From Strongylocentrotus purpuratus (Eukaryota; Echinodermata; Echinoidea; Camarodonta; Strongylocentrotidae): a stretch of 64,000 nucleotides of DNA. The notes beneath the pieces are model-generated. The model was given only the letters and a program-made list of their open reading frames with translations. It did not search any database and had not been told where the DNA came from. Positions within the stretch are counted from its first letter, which is position 1; each line of letters starts with the position of its first letter. Shown piece after piece: positions 23,195 through 36,049 of this stretch. A program made the position numbers and the translations under genes. The stretch is taken from positions 21,316,155 through 21,380,154 of the forward strand of contig NW_022145599.1 in assembly GCF_000002235.5 (NCBI RefSeq). Direction: 5' to 3'.

Positions 23195-24727
23195 TATTAA
23201 TAATATGGATATTTATATAGCGCCGGTATCCGCCAAGCTCTGACGCTCATGGCGCTGTACATACATGTATTACTATCACAAAAATATAACATTCTTAACT
23301 AAAATAAAGTAAACTAAAACAACACAAATTATTACGCTACATTGACATGATTAAATAGCACTGTTTAGAAAGAGATGGGTTTTTAGAGCAACTTTGAAGG
23401 CATGAAGGGTAGTTAAATTACGAATACTGAGTGGCAGCTTATTCCAAAGGGACGGACCAGAATGAGAAAAAGCTCTATCCCCCCAGGAACTGCGCGTCTT
23501 AGGGACAACTAATAAGGAGGATTGAGATGAACGAAGACGTCTTGTAGGCTTATACTTAACAATCAACTTGATATTGTAGGAAGGAGCAGAGTCATACAAT
23601 GAATGGAAAACTAACAACAACAACTTAAAAATGATTCGGTCACATACCGGGAGCCAGTGAAGAGTTTTGAGAATGGGGGTGATGTGGGTTCTACGAGAAG
23701 AAAGTGTGACAATACGTGCAGCAGTATTTTGCAGTTTCTGAAGTCGAGAAAGTTGTGTGTTAGGGAGTAGATAGAGAATAGAATTACAGAAATCTAAGCG
23801 TGATGAAATAAGAGCATGTACAAGTTTCTCTGTGGTTGAACGACTTAAGTATTTCCTAATAAAACCTAGATTTCTTAGTTGATATCTTACTGACTTACAA
23901 ATACTAGAAACATGAGTTGACAATGACATAGACGAGTTTAACATGACACCAAGGTTACGACATTGCGAGGAAGGACTAATTACAGAATCTGATATGGATA
24001 TATTGAACGACTGTATCTTAGCAAGATTTGATTTGGAACCCAATAAAATTAGTTCAGTTTTACTGTCATTCAGTTTGAGTGAGTTCGAGTTCATCCAAGT
24101 TTGCACATCTTTGACGCAAGCTTCGAGTAGTTTGACAGTCCGACTTGCGTCATTTTGATTGGGAAGGAACGATGCGTAGATCTGGATGTCATCTGCATAG
24201 CAGTGATACTTGACATCATGCTGCTGTAAAACTTGCTTGAGCCTAGTGATGTACAAGGAAAACAGCAACGGCCCCCCGACTGACCCCTGCGGGACGCCAC
24301 AACTGAGCTTGACAGGATCAGATCTTTCATGATTTACACATACCAATTGCTGCCGTTCATCCAATTAGGACATGAACCCTTCAAGTGCGTGGTCACGAAT
24401 TCCAATTGATGACAATACATTGACAAGAATACGATGGTCCACAGTATCAAATGCTGCCGACAGGTCTAATAACACGACTGCTGTGATCCTACCAACATCC
24501 ATTTCTGTCAGGATGTTGTTGGTCAGGTTGACGAGCAGGGTCTCAACACTGTGATTTGCACGGTAAGCTGACTGGTGATTGTCAAGTAGATCATTCTCCT
24601 GTAGGTAATCATACAATCTAGAGAAGGCTACCCGCTCCAGAAGTTTCGACAAGTAAGGTAGATTCGAGACTGGACGATAGTTCTGGAGACATTCTGGATC
24701 TAATGAAGGCTTCTTCAGTAGTGGATC
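23195..24727 (-). mobile_element. 5'-truncated CR1/L2-type LINE
   Basis: Minus-strand reverse transcriptase sequence is open from ~24727 through YRPVSNLPYLSK, the motif-A segment LLDLSAAFDTVDH (~24437-24470), GVPQGSV and the catalytic YADD (~24190-24201) to the normal C-terminal region ending at 23351. The endonuclease and first part of ORF2 are missing, as is usual after 5' truncation. The 3' end contains GCGCTATATAAATATCC and an ATATTA-like tail near 23195-23225, typical of this LINE group. Confidence 0.85.
23351..24727 (-). pseudogene. LINE reverse transcriptase fragment with in-frame TAA
   Basis: The reading frame runs as one piece in a single phase but has a TAA stop at 24365-24367, between ...LEGFMS and LDERQQLV. 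Related enzymes usually have a Tyr or Trp here, so one substitution created the stop. Downstream the frame keeps GVPQGSV, YADDIQIY, the thumb-like region (NLGVML, SRLDFCNSIL) and the usual C-terminal region including WLPV and PSLWNKLP. The truncated 5' part begins with DPLLKKPS. The element cannot make a full reverse transcriptase, but its good preservation suggests a fairly recent insertion. Confidence 0.85.
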
Positions 24728-26280
24728 TACATAAAAATATATATTTATTATACTTTTAAAAGTGTTATAAACTTCTATGAGGCAATTCCCGTTTAGGAGA
24801 ATCTAGATGTAAGAATTGCAAGTCTCGATCTTGAATTACTAACCCAAGTGATAATCAGCCTAGTCGTCTGCATCAAACCTCCTCATGTGTCTGAAAAGGG
24901 TGAAAAGAAGGGGGAAATGTCACGATTCTCATATTCTCCTCAAATCAGACGAATACGAATGAATCCTCTGCGCGGGAATATAACATGCAGCTAGTGGACT
25001 TATTCAGAAGTTGGGTATTCCCCTAATTAGTAGTTGTCTAAATTCGGACACTCCAACGACAAATCTATGTATGAGCCATGATGAATAGTACTATGATTTA
25101 AAATGCCTTCTTTAAATTAATTCTTTAGTGAATTAAGAAAATATTAAATGGATTGGTGATTTAAATAAAACACATGGTCAATTTTCTATTGTTTGGACCA
25201 TTGGATTCAAAACTATAAGGTCTTTATTTCAAGACTAACTTTCTGAACTAGCTCGGGTGGTCAATACACCACTGCAAACCACTAAACTTCGATTTTCTGC
25301 AATTCCGTTAGCTGTAAAGGTTCGTATTTTGGGAGTACAAACAATTTCCCATATTTTATTCTATTCTGTAAGTTAAAGGTTCTCGTTGTGGTTTATCGAC
25401 TTTAAATATTGTAAACAAGAATTAACGAAGACCAACTCATTTTGAGACTGGTCCCATGTACCTACGTTTATGTATTGTGTAGTTACGATGCACTGCAAGG
25501 GGTTTGGAGGGGGGGGGGGGGGGGGGGGGGGGTAGGTACTAGGTAGGCGGTACGCTAAACTTGGATAGTCTTACTTTTATTCCTGGGGGCTCTGCTAAAC
25601 AAGTTTTGTCAACATTATTTCAAAATTCAATGTTAGTCCTAGATAAAATGTTGTTTCTAATTTGGACTTGAGGTAGGCGCAATTGCAAATCCGATTTGGG
25701 AGACTCCCAATACCAAGAGTCCCATCTGCCCATCCCACACAAGCTATTCTTATTCTTACTATCTATTATCTTAACTCTGAATTGCATGCCCCATTGATGT
25801 GACCATGGCACCATTGCGTCAAGATCCTTCTAGGCCTAGATCTACTTCTAGAGAGCAACTTTGCTGTCTGTAGATTTGATCATTTGCAAATAGTTTAGTG
25901 GTACTTGTGACATTCTCATGCCATCATGGTCATGGACATCATTTATATGGAGTAGGAACAGATTTTTGTTGTGTGCGTGTGTATATGAAAACAAATCAGG
26001 AGAGTTTACAAGGATTTTGATCTAATTTGATTTTGGTATGAGGCGTTATACATGTGCAAGGTTAAAGCCCCAATAGAAAAAGTTGTGCAACTCCCCTAGA
26101 CCTTCTGTTGTTAGGATTAGGATTTCCAGATTTTGACACCTTTGTCCACAGCACAATCAGCTTATTCTGATTTTCATGCCTGCAAAAGTTAATAAAGATC
26201 GACCATTCTAATCGTTTCATGTGAAATTTGATTGTGAATGTATTTTTACACTTTCTTTTTCCTTTGTTCTTTTCGTTCTG
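24728..26280. other. Intergenic stretch upstream of the methyltransferase gene
   Basis: No coding sequence is visible. A long G run lies at ~25509-25532. An untranslated first exon of the methyltransferase gene may lie here, because its first coding exon starts after a splice acceptor, but I cannot place it. Confidence 0.5.
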
Positions 26281-26283
26281 CAG

Positions 26284-29200
26284 TTGGATATTGATTCATC
26301 CACCATGTCGTACAGGTTATTTGAGGGGGTTAAGCAGGTCGATGACTACATCAAATTTAGGCCTACCTATCCAGCAGAATTATTTCACAAGATTATGTCC
26401 TTCTTGAGTGAAAAGGTGAGAATGCTTGTAGAATGTAAAACAGCCAAATCCAATGTTTATTTGGAATTTATTTTGGTAGTAGTTTAATGATAATTTCAAA
26501 GGGGGAAAAAAGCATACCACATGCAGCTGCCCTTTGGGCATAATTATATGTATATTGGGGTTTCAACTAGAATTCTGTATTATTTGTGCAGCAGCAAAGA
26601 TACTACTGTACTATAATTATGATCTTCAATTCAATTCAATTCAAAAGACTTTATTTCCATCAAAAAACAAACAAAGATATACATGTTATATATAAGTACA
26701 GACAGTTCAAAATATACAAATCATGCACATTATGTTAAGTTAATTTAAATGAACTGTGAAAATGATTAGCAGGAAAAGGGAACACCTTTAGAAAGCTTGT
26801 TTTAGCTCGTTGATTCAGGCGTCCAAATGAATAAAAAATTACACTTTCTCGCGTTTTCATTTGCTCCTAGAGACCACCTCCTCACCAGCTGCTCGTAGAC
26901 GTTGGTTGTGGATCTGGCCAGGGGACCTATGGCTTGAGCTCACAATTTGAACAGGCAATTGGGTTTGACATAAGCAAGGCACAGGTGGAGGCAGCAACAA
27001 AGGCAAATACTGCCCCCAATGTTGAATTCAAGTAAGTCTTCTATTTTAACTGCAGAGTTCTTGTGTTTGAGAGTTTAAATGCTTCGCAGTTTGTCTAATG
27101 AAGACATACGGTATATTGTTTCAGGATATTATGGACGTTTGACTTAAGCTCGTGTTTATAATGATTTCTTGGTCAAATCATGACCAACAGTGTTTTTCTT
27201 CATGTCAGGTTTCGTAATGCCCCATCAGAGATATTGACTAGATTGTCTGTTACTTTAAACTTTTCTCACATACTTTTGACAATGCCTATCTTCCATAAAT
27301 GTGCTTTGCTCTCAATTTGAATATGATTCGATGAGATAATTGTTATTAAATTGCCCTGCATTTTATCACCCTGACTTTATTTTTCAGAGTTTCACCAGCC
27401 GAAACTCTACCCCTTGAAGACCGCTCTGTGGACCTCATCACATGTTCCCAGGCAGTTCATTGGCTGAATTTCCAGGCCTTCTGTAATGAATGTAGACGAG
27501 TCTTGAAGCCAAATGGATGCCTAGCCATTGTCGGCTATGCAAACATTTCCTTGGACCACAAAAATGATGATATCAGGAATAAACTGGAAGAATACTTTGA
27601 TGAGGTGGGTGTATTTTGTATTTTGTATGCAGGGGCATTGATCAGATTGCCGAGATGGGAGGAAGTGGGAGTGCTGAGGGATGGAGGGTGTATACAAGGG
27701 CCCCGTTTTATAAAACTTGTTATCATTAATGCTAAATTTCTATGACAAATTGACTCTCAGCCAATCAAATGCCACAACTTCCGTACCTTACACCAGTCAT
27801 TGTATCTCGTTATTGATAACAATTTTATGAGACAGGGCCCAGATTTACATGTGTCGGATACATAGATGATCTTATCATTATTCAGAGGTAACGGGCTGGG
27901 GTAACAGCCCCAAACTGATACCCTGTCAAAATATGCTATTTAAAAGAAACTTGAATGAGTTAGGGACTGCAATATTCCTTATTATTTGCAATATGGACAA
28001 ACTGTTCTAGGATTGGGGGGGGGGGGGGGGGGAGCTGGCAATCATAATGGTCAGAAACATACATGTACAATGCACTCTGCACAAAATAAGAAGGGGAGGG
28101 GGTAACAACCTTCTATATCCTGCCCCCGGCTGTATATGACCAACTATTGTATATACATATATATTTATATTGTCTTTGTTCCCCCTAGATTTACAACAAA
28201 GAGCTTGGTCCCTTCTGGAATGAGAAGAGAAAACTTGTTGAAAATAAACTACCAGGTTATGAGATACCTTTTCCAGACTTTGTGAGGTAAATTGTGGGAA
28301 AAACTTTAAATATATTTCCAGGCAGTAAATTTTGATTAACTTGTCCTATCTAACATACCCTTATACAATAATACAAATTAAATGAATATTTAAAATCAAT
28401 GCACCTCTACTTTAAGGGGGAAAGTGAATAAATTGTCATTGTCAATTTCAGAATACATACACTTATTCTTGGGGATGAGGTTTCCTTTAATTCACTTTAT
28501 GATCTAGGGGTTACATGAACGTTAAAAGTCTAATGCTGCATATTGATTCTCTTTGTCAAACAGGAATGAAAATAATGTTAACATTCTTGTGTAGTTAATT
28601 CTATTCACTTTTTTTTAAACAGGGATGACACATTGGAGATGAGAATGCAGTGGTCAGTGTCTCATCTCATTGGTTATATCAGAAGCTGGTCAGCCTATGC
28701 AAAGTACCTGGAAGTTAACCCATCTGGTCAAATTCTTGAGGAGTACCATAAGAAGTAGGTCCTTTAAAGCGGGACTGCACTACTTGTAGCTACTTGCGCC
28801 CTCTATATAGCAAACAATGCCCAAGCCGAACCCGTTGGTCCCCCATGATCCCCTTTGTCATATGCTAATTGAGAGCTGATTTGATGAGATAACCACCTGT
28901 CAGTGACCATGCAAGGAGGACTAGTCCCTCCTTGACAAACTAGTGCAGATAGGCTTTAGGTTAAAAGGGAACCAAGCATTAGTATAATTGAGAAAATAAT
29001 GTATATACATATAAAGTTAACAACTAAATTATTCATCCCCCTTGTAAATCTGATGTTCTTTGTGTTTTTCATAACTTACGAATGAAAGGCGGACTGGTTG
29101 AATTAGGGCATTTGTTGAATACTTTTAGATGTAAGCTTTGGTATCTCACGTTCTGAAGAAACGTACATTGGGGCAAATCAAATTTATTGCCCACATAAAA

Positions 29201-29736
29201 ATGACAAATCTTGGTAAGGATATGAATGCTTTAGTTGTTAACTGTATATGGGGAGGGGGCACATAGAGATAATGTATGGTCAATTGTTTCAGGTCTTAAA
29301 GTTGCTCATGCATGGGTATATAGAGGGCAGAACACGGACGTACGCACGGGAGCGTAATGGTGTTCGCCAAGTTACCTACTTCACAAACGACTAAGCCTAT
29401 ATACCCATGCATGAACATTCTTTAAACAAAGATAGCATAATTAATCTACCATTTCACTGTTTCATTGCCAGATTGACTGTCATAGATTGAATTTTTTAGA
29501 TTGAATTTTTGTTTTTTATCCTTAGTCTTCTGTTTTTTGCTTCCTCCCCTTTTCTCCTATTTCTTTTCCTCCCCTCCTCCTCCTCTCTTCCTCTCTACCC
29601 TTCTCACCACCATCCCCATCTCGCCTTCCTGCCATCCAGGGTCATGTCAGCTGTAGCAAGTCCTGGCTCATCCTCGGACGATACCATTCTTGATGTATCC
29701 TATCCACTCACCTTGCTCCTAGGGCGAGCTTCATGA
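26284..29736 (+). CDS. SAM-dependent methyltransferase (methyltransferase-11 type), six coding exons
   Basis: Joining 26305-26415, 26871-27031, 27388-27604, 28189-28286, 28623-28754 and 29640-29736 gives one frame of 271 residues. Every intron has GT-AG borders and the phases agree (0, 2, 0, 2, 2). The product is a class I methyltransferase: motif I VDVGCGSGQG at residues 46-55, the acidic ribose-binding residue in IGFDISK, LEDRSVDLITCSQAVHWL in exon 3 and RVLKPNGCLAIVGY near the end of the central sheet. The length and order match small cytosolic proteins related to trans-aconitate methyltransferase and the Dictyostelium putative methyltransferase group; the substrate cannot be told. The start ATG at 26305 has a good context (CACCATG) and follows a splice acceptor at 26283, so a 5'-untranslated exon is expected upstream. 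No frame damage is seen. Confidence 0.9.
26305..26415 (+). CDS. Methyltransferase coding exon 1
   Basis: 37 codons starting MSYRLFEGV and ending FLSEK, phase 0, donor AAG|GTGAGA. Preceded by TTCTGCAG, so it is the second or later exon of the transcript. Confidence 0.85.
26629..26865 (-). mobile_element. 3' fragment of a LINE inside methyltransferase intron 1
   Basis: On the minus strand a short open stretch (RESVIFYSFGRLNQR...) ends in a stop and is followed by AT-rich 3' sequence, GATGGAAATAAAGTC and a TTGAA repeat tail. This layout fits the end of a 5'-truncated LINE copy. Its 5' break lies within a few bases of the exon 2 acceptor. Confidence 0.4.
26871..27031 (+). CDS. Methyltransferase coding exon 2 (SAM-binding loop)
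   Basis: Acceptor TTGCTCCTAG, donor CAA|GTAAGT, ends in phase 2. Encodes RPPPHQLLVDVGCGSGQGTY and IGFDISKAQ, the glycine loop and the acidic residue that bind S-adenosylmethionine. Confidence 0.9.
27388..27604 (+). CDS. Methyltransferase coding exon 3
   Basis: Acceptor TTTTTCAG, donor GAG|GTGGGT, ends in phase 0. Encodes LPLEDRSVDLITCSQAVHWL and RVLKPNGCLAIVGY, the conserved strand 4 and strand 5 motifs. A read-through frame continues past the donor but loses all similarity. Confidence 0.9.
28189..28286 (+). CDS. Methyltransferase coding exon 4
   Basis: Acceptor TTCCCCCTAG, donor GTGAG|GTAAAT, ends in phase 2. Encodes IYNKELGPFWNEKRKLVENK, the helical insert seen in this family. Confidence 0.85.
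28623..28754 (+). CDS. Methyltransferase coding exon 5
   Basis: Acceptor TTTTAAACAG, donor AAGAA|GTAGGT. Encodes DTLEMRMQWSVSHLIGYIRS and WSAYAKYLE. If the donor were not used, the frame would end at once at TAG (28756-28758); the phase-matched next exon supports splicing here. Confidence 0.85.
29640..29736 (+). CDS. Methyltransferase coding exon 6 and stop
   Basis: Acceptor GCCATCCAG after a long pyrimidine tract. The first G completes the Lys codon split with exon 5. Encodes 31 residues with SYPLTLLLGRAS before TGA at 29734-29736. Confidence 0.8.
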
Positions 29737-30272
29737 AAGTTTCAAAATAAGTTCGTGAAATTTTCACAAATCGCTAATATGTATGGATAAGATGTGATAA
29801 TGTCTATATTAGATTGCAATATATTTGTCAAATGTTTATATGGAATTTTATTTTAACTATTCTGTATAAACGTTATGATTTTTTTTGTAAATATGTTCAT
29901 GTTTACTCAGGGCCCCATGAAAGACCACTACTTATTGGTGAATGGGCTTTCCTGACAAAAGATTGGAAATAATTAAATTTTTAAAAAAAAATTAAAAAAA
30001 TTCAAGCAGAATCTGACTTCTGAATGTCTATATCAAATTTATTTTTAGAAGCTGAAGGCTACAATGTAACCATGGTTTTGATAATTTGTACAACAGTCAT
30101 TCACTGAAATTTAAGCACAACAGACTAGCTATCTCTGCAATATGTTGGAAATGCTTCAACGTGATATTTGCGGACAAAGTGAAAAATGAGGATACGATTA
30201 CTTAGCAATTTTGTTATATGCATTATTACATTGTGTACATAACTCCCTGTCAACTCCCTGAATAACTGAAAT

Positions 30273-30278
30273 AATAAA
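30273..30278 (+). promoter_or_regulatory. Candidate polyadenylation signal AATAAA of the methyltransferase gene
   Basis: AATAAA lies about 540 bases past the stop codon on the gene strand. Other AT-rich hexamers nearby mean the site is only a candidate. Confidence 0.35.
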
Positions 30279-30418
30279 ATAACTGTTTTATATCCAAAGT
30301 CCAAAGAGTATCATGGTATATTTCTATTAAAAGATTGATATTATAAAGTAAATAGGACTAATGCATGTATTGTATTGTTCTTTTGTGTCTGGCTGTCACA
30401 GTAGTGTTTTTTGACGTA

Positions 30419-30782
30419 TTAAAGAGAAGGTTGAGTTCTGGGAAGAGGTGAAAATAATTTGTGAGCATTTTAATTGTATTATGCAAGTGTGGAAGAACAT
30501 CGGATAAAAAATGTTCCCTGAAAAGCATGGCACTTCAAATGCCTTAATATTCTAAATATGGCATGTAACATGCCACATGTTCATGTAATCCCATATATTT
30601 CTTTCTGTGTACAGTGCTTGTAACTTAGCAAGACTAGGCCAAATTTCTTATCATTTTGATGATTCCAGAACCTTGCAGTACACAACAATACTTATATGAT
30701 AGATGATCAACCTTTTCTGATCGATTCCACATTGTTTCTTCCACAATGCAATCGCATGACCAGAACTCAACTTTATCTTTAA
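30419..30782. mobile_element. piggyBac-like MITE flanked by TTAA
   Basis: TTAA bounds both ends. The inverted ends read AGAGAAGGTTGAGTTCTGG and, in reverse, AGATAAAGTTGAGTTCTGG. There is no coding capacity. The same element occurs three times in the SRCR introns (41143, 43422, 45690). Duplication of TTAA is the mark of piggyBac-type insertion. Confidence 0.7.
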
Positions 30783-30949
30783 GAGGTCTAATTGAGAGGA
30801 AATATAAATTTGGATATAGATGAGGTCAGTGCCCTGACTAAAATTTGGAAATACCCACCCATTCCACTATAAACCCCTATGTTTTTAATATTTAACCTTT
30901 GACGGCGTGCACACATGCCCACACCATGAATTCGCCTCCCCCCCCCCCC

Positions 30950-33130
30950 CCCCGCCAAATTGTGTACCTATATGTATAAGACACTGAACTCTAACACGTT
31001 ATATTTCAGTGGTAATAGACCAATTTACCAACATATTTGTCTTTCTTGGCGACCTAGTGACATTAACCTGTTATTAATGAGTAAACTACACTACTCGAAA
31101 TCCAGTCCGCATATATTACTTGTTCCTCTATCAGGCAAGCCTTGGGCAAGCGCGGGGTCGTAGAGAAAGTATGCATACAATTCGAATATGGTCTAGTAAG
31201 CCAGTCTATGGAGAACAGTCAGAACCGTCAAAGTATAGGGTTTTTAATGATTTCCACTGAATCTAATATCGTACACTATCCCCCGAAAGACACAAAGAAA
31301 GACATGAAACTATCCCCAAAAATGAAACTTATTTCTCAACATTGGTAACAAATAAAAATGAGATGAGCAGAATGATCACCATGGAGATCAGGAGTGCGAT
31401 ACATCGTGCACGACATACACATATCATCATCCATTCGATGAGCCATGGCATGAACACCTCTACAATTGATGAGAAAGCGCATGCAAATAATAATGTAGGC
31501 ATAGTGATGTGTATCAATTATTCAAAAACATTCCGCCATTCGAGGCCAATTATATGCAATGCTAAACAATGCAACAACAATAAAAGAGGGAGGGGGGGAA
31601 CAGAAAATTACCTCCATAGTTGACGCTGTCACTATATCATTCAAGTAAAAAAAAAAAAAATAACAACATGACAATGATGAAGCTCGATTCAGGTGCGAGC
31701 TTCAAAGAGCGACAAAAATCATGAATTAAAGGGAACTGAGAAAGAAAGAAAGAAAGAATAAAATAGCCTCCTTTAAAAGAAAGACACACGAGAAGAAGAA
31801 GAAAAAGAAGAAGAAGTAAAAGTAGAAGTAGAAGAAGAACTGAAGAAGAACAAGAACAAGAAGAACAAGAACAAGAACAAGAACAAGAACAAGAACAAGA
31901 ACAAGTAGAAAAACAAGAGGAAGAAGTAGGAGAAGAAGTAGAAGAAGAAGAAGAAGAAGAAAAAGAAAAAGGAGGAGATAAAAAGTATTAAAAACATAAA
32001 AGGTTGAATGGAATAAGACAAGATAATGAATGATATATAGATGAAGAATAAAAGAGCGAGGGTGAAGGTGGGAGAGCATGAAGATGGGAGGGAGATGACA
32101 AGAGGGAATTCGAAGGCGGGAGGAAGGGACTCGTTGGTGGAAGAGCTAGAGAGACACTGAGACAGACATAAAGAGAGAGGGGAGAGACAGAAAGAATTTG
32201 CTGATGCTTACAGTGAGATGAGAGTAAAATGAATTTGCCACACCTAGACAAAAGAGAGAATTAATTGTGATTGTTGAGCATTATGTTCTGAAACCAAATA
32301 TTGCTATGCAGTATAATATAGAGCGAAGGTTAGCAAAGAGGAACTTTTTCCAAACGAAAGTTTATTTTATATGTTTATGGGTTCATGGCTGTATATTCAA
32401 TGCACTTTTAAGAAATACAACCTAGCGATTTACTCTGATCATCGACATTATGTCCGGGGAATTTATTATTCTCTTACATATTTAGGCAAACAGTGCAAAT
32501 TCTTAATCATTTCCACTCAATCCACTATCACTCACAAATAAAATGATTCATTGGTTTTACTTATATCTACCCCCACCCCCCTCGAAAGAAAAGAAAAGAA
32601 AACATACCATACCCCTAAAAAGGGGGAATTTTCTTTCTCTCTCACTAAACCACCACCCTGCCTAAATTAAACCATTATTTCTCCACATCGGTAACAAATA
32701 GAAGCGAAATGAGGAAGAATGAACGCCATGGCGACCAGAAGTGAAATACATGTACATCGTGCACGACATACACATATCATCAGTATCCAATCAATGAGCC
32801 ATGGCATGAACACCTATTTTAGTATAATTGTTGAAAACCGAATTTAATTCTATTTAATTTAATTAGGATTAGTAGGTTATCATAAACTGATAAATGCAGT
32901 GATGAGAAAGCGCAAGCAAATAATAATAAATGCCATAGTGATGTGAATCAATAATTATTCAAAAACAACTTGTAATGCTAAAATGAAAACATAAAAACTA
33001 TGGTTGACGACTTCACTATATCGTTATGACTATATCATTGAAAAAAATAACATGAAAATAATCAAGATCGATTCAAATGCAAGCTAATTTTTCTTTTATG
33101 AACTGAGAAAAAAGAAGAACAAGAAAATGG
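30950..33130 (+). repeat. Dispersed repeat copies with GAA/GAAA expansions
   Basis: The ~0.5-0.9 kb sequence containing TTTCTC(A)ACAT(T/C)GGTAACAAATA and ATGAGCCATGGCATGAACACC is present at ~31210-31750 and ~32255-33130, and again at ~50810-51890, all in direct orientation. Each copy runs into a purine-rich GAA-type tract (31780-31980, 33110-33230) that shows as low-complexity Leu/Phe frames on the minus strand. A related part of the same repeat lies at 34040-34195. Confidence 0.7.
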
Positions 33131-33584
33131 CCAATAGGAGGAAGACCCACGAGACGAAGAAAAGAAAGAAAGAAAGAAAGAAAAAGAAAGAAAAAAAGAA
33201 GAAAAAGAAGAAGAAGACAAGAGTATTAAAAAAGAGAAAAGGTCGAATAAAATAAGACAAGATAATGAATGATATAATAAGCAAATAATTACCGTTGGTG
33301 AAGGTGATGGGACAACCTATCACTCCCGAGGCGATCTGGATATAGCTATCTTTCCGAAGCGAAGCTGAGGAAACATAGCGTATACATTCAGATCACCGAG
33401 GATGTGATAGTTTGCCATCGCCTGAAACCAAAATGTGATTATTTACTTTATTTTCCACATAGGAAACATTTCACTTCTTCCGTCATTTTAAGCAACAAGT
33501 CATCAATTAACAGCTAGCAAACGGTGTACGATACGTACAGTGCATGCAGTACTTACGTGCGTATGTATACGCAACGTATACAAT

Positions 33585-33690
33585 ATTGAAGTGCGTTGCA
33601 CTGTGTAGATTACTATCTACACAGTGCAACACACTTTCACTGAAGATAGTAGTACTATCTACACAGTGCATCTTTCATCACGTGATTTAC
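33585..33690. repeat. Hairpin with repeated ATCTACACAGTGCA
   Basis: GTTGCACTGTGTAGAT and ATCTACACAGTGCAAC form an inverted pair four bases apart. A further copy of ATCTACACAGTGCA follows at ~33656. Confidence 0.7.
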
Positions 33691-33729
33691 TTTTGACGAA
33701 TCGTAGAGCAAGATTCTTAGTATGTGGAA

Positions 33730-34300
33730 CATAAAGAAGAATAATATAAGAGGATAAGGGAGATGGGAGGGAGATGACGAAAGGGAATTCGAAGGAGGGA
33801 GGGAGCGATTCCGATAGGCGGAAGAGCAAGAGAGACACGGAGACAGGTATACGGGGAGAGGGGGAGAGACAGAATGAAAGAGAGGAGGCAGATAGAAAGA
33901 GAGACAGATAGACAGAGACAATGAGAGAGAACCAGAGAGATAATATATAGATGCCGTTGGGAAGTTGATAGGTGTATACTCAATAGAGATAGTACATAGA
34001 AATAATTATGGTAGGCTTAACGTTTTTAATTTCGTAGTGATATTACAGGTCATTATGTGCTTAGCATCGGTCAAAACTCCATTCTATTTTACAAATAAGA
34101 CTTTTGGAATTATATTATCATTTTTTTGCAAAACGTTCAAAATTATTTTCATTCCTATTTTGCTGTTGGTTGCTGTGAAATTGAATTCAACTGTTTGAAG
34201 GTAAAAGAGAAGAAGAGAGGAAAAGGAGAGAGAGGGAGAGAGATAGAGAGAGAGAGACAGACAGAGAGCGAGCGAGCGAGAAAGAATCGCTACACTGATT
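33730..34300. repeat. Purine-rich tracts (GAGAGACA type)
   Basis: GAGA/GACAGA-rich sequence at 33750-33945 and 34200-34280. The first tract resembles 32050-32200 (AAGAGGGAATTCGAAG and AGAGAGACA in both), so it probably belongs to the same dispersed repeat. Confidence 0.65.
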
Positions 34301-34611
34301 ACGAAATAAGAACCAGAGAGGATGTTGTCGTTGGTAGAACAATACAAAAACCAGTTTTGTAAAAATAAAAATATTAGAGATGAATTATTAAATGAAAGGA
34401 TAGGGGCTGTGTGAGTATCAATGAGAAAATCACTAATTAGGAGCATAATCACAGGCTACATCAGCTACCTTTGGGGCAAATGTCCAATTTGAGGGTTTTG
34501 AGACATTTGATATTGTAAAAGTTTGTTTGGTATCAACGTGTTCAGGTGACCTCCCTGCAAACATTCCAGGTGGAATTCTTGAAAATATTCTGCTGAGAAA
34601 CAGTTGTACTA

Positions 34612-35481
34612 CAGTGCGTCCCCCCCAAAAACTATACACTTTTGAAATGGCTGCTGAATAAAAAAATATATGATTCTGGGGGAAAAGTTTTATATGGATG
34701 GAAAGCTCATAAACTTAACTTTCATATGACACCAAAAAGTCCGAAAATAATTCATGCTTGGTTGAGCACTGCTCACTTTTGTAAAGGGTATGAAAATTAG
34801 GTTGCGCAGGAATTAGCCTTCCAATTTGTGAGAGGTAAGTCCTTTGGTGCTTACAAAATCGAGGGTGATATGATACATTCATGATTTGCTGAGTGAATTA
34901 CATGGTTTATAAAACCAAACTTTTATGCATGAGTGAACAGGAATTTCATTTTTTATTGTAGCATTGTAACTTGCCCTGGTAGACTCAGTGGATAGGTGTG
35001 TTCATGGGAGTCAAGATGGGGTGATGGTACATGTTGTAATTTCCATCTTACAAACTGTTATTTTTTACATCTGTGACTTTGAATAAAAACCTTCACCCCA
35101 CATTTCAGTTATTGTAAGATAAGTTGAACATTTCATTGATTTACTTACTAACCAGATGGGGATTATGTAAATTGATTATTCAAATACGCTTTGTTGAAAA
35201 GAGGAATATCACATATGTTGGCTACTTATTCTTCAGGTTACCCATTTACCATTTACATAAACTCAAGTGCTAAAATGACTGGTTGGTTGGTTGATAGATT
35301 AAGTGATTGACTGAGTTATTGATTAATTATGATTGAATGATTAAATTGATTGAAATACTGAATGGTGATTGAATGCTTGATTGATTAATTGATTGACTGA
35401 TTGGCTGATACCGTACATTGTTGATTAAGTGATTGATAGCTGAATGTAATGGATTGTCAAGTTATGCACAAGCACACCCAG

Positions 35482-35543
<62 letters not shown>

Positions 35544-36049
35544 GGGGAAGGGGCATACATGTCCTCTTGACCCTTATCCAATCTACCAAACAAAGTCCTA
35601 CCTTACATTTCACCTTCCCTGCACCATGTAACATCACCCCGTCCTGACTCCCATGAACACTTAACTGAGTCTACCATGGAAAGTTACATTGCTATACGGT
35701 AATAACAAATGCAATTCCTCTTCACTCATCCATAAACCACAAATTTCACTCAGCAAACCCAAACTCATCAAAATTTATCATAAATTAGTCATATCATCCT
35801 CAATTCCGTAAGCTCCAAAGAATTTACCTCTCACAAATTGGAAAGCTAATTCCTGCGCAACCTAATTTGCATACCCTTTACAAAAGTGAGCAGTACTCAA
35901 CCAAGCATGAATTATTTTCGGACTTTTTGGTGTCATATGAAAGTTGAGTTTATGAGCTTTCCACACATATAAAACTTTTCCCCCAGAATTATGTATTTTT
36001 TTATTCAGCAGCCATTTCAAAAGTGTATAGTTTTTTTCGGGACGCACTG
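34612..36049. mobile_element. 1.44 kb mariner-type foldback element with ~420 bp inverted arms
   Basis: TA|CAGTGCGTCCC at the left and GGGACGCACTG|TA at the right mark the ends. Imperfect inverted similarity runs from the ends to about 35040 and 35630, including AAAGTCCGAAAATAATTCATG and GACTCCCATGAACAC. The middle holds an ATTG-rich repeat (35280-35440) and a GA microsatellite (35486-35535). There is no transposase frame. Confidence 0.75.

Noticed and set aside
31726..32079. Leu/Phe-rich frames on the minus strand
   Set aside because: They are translations of a GAA/GAACAA microsatellite.
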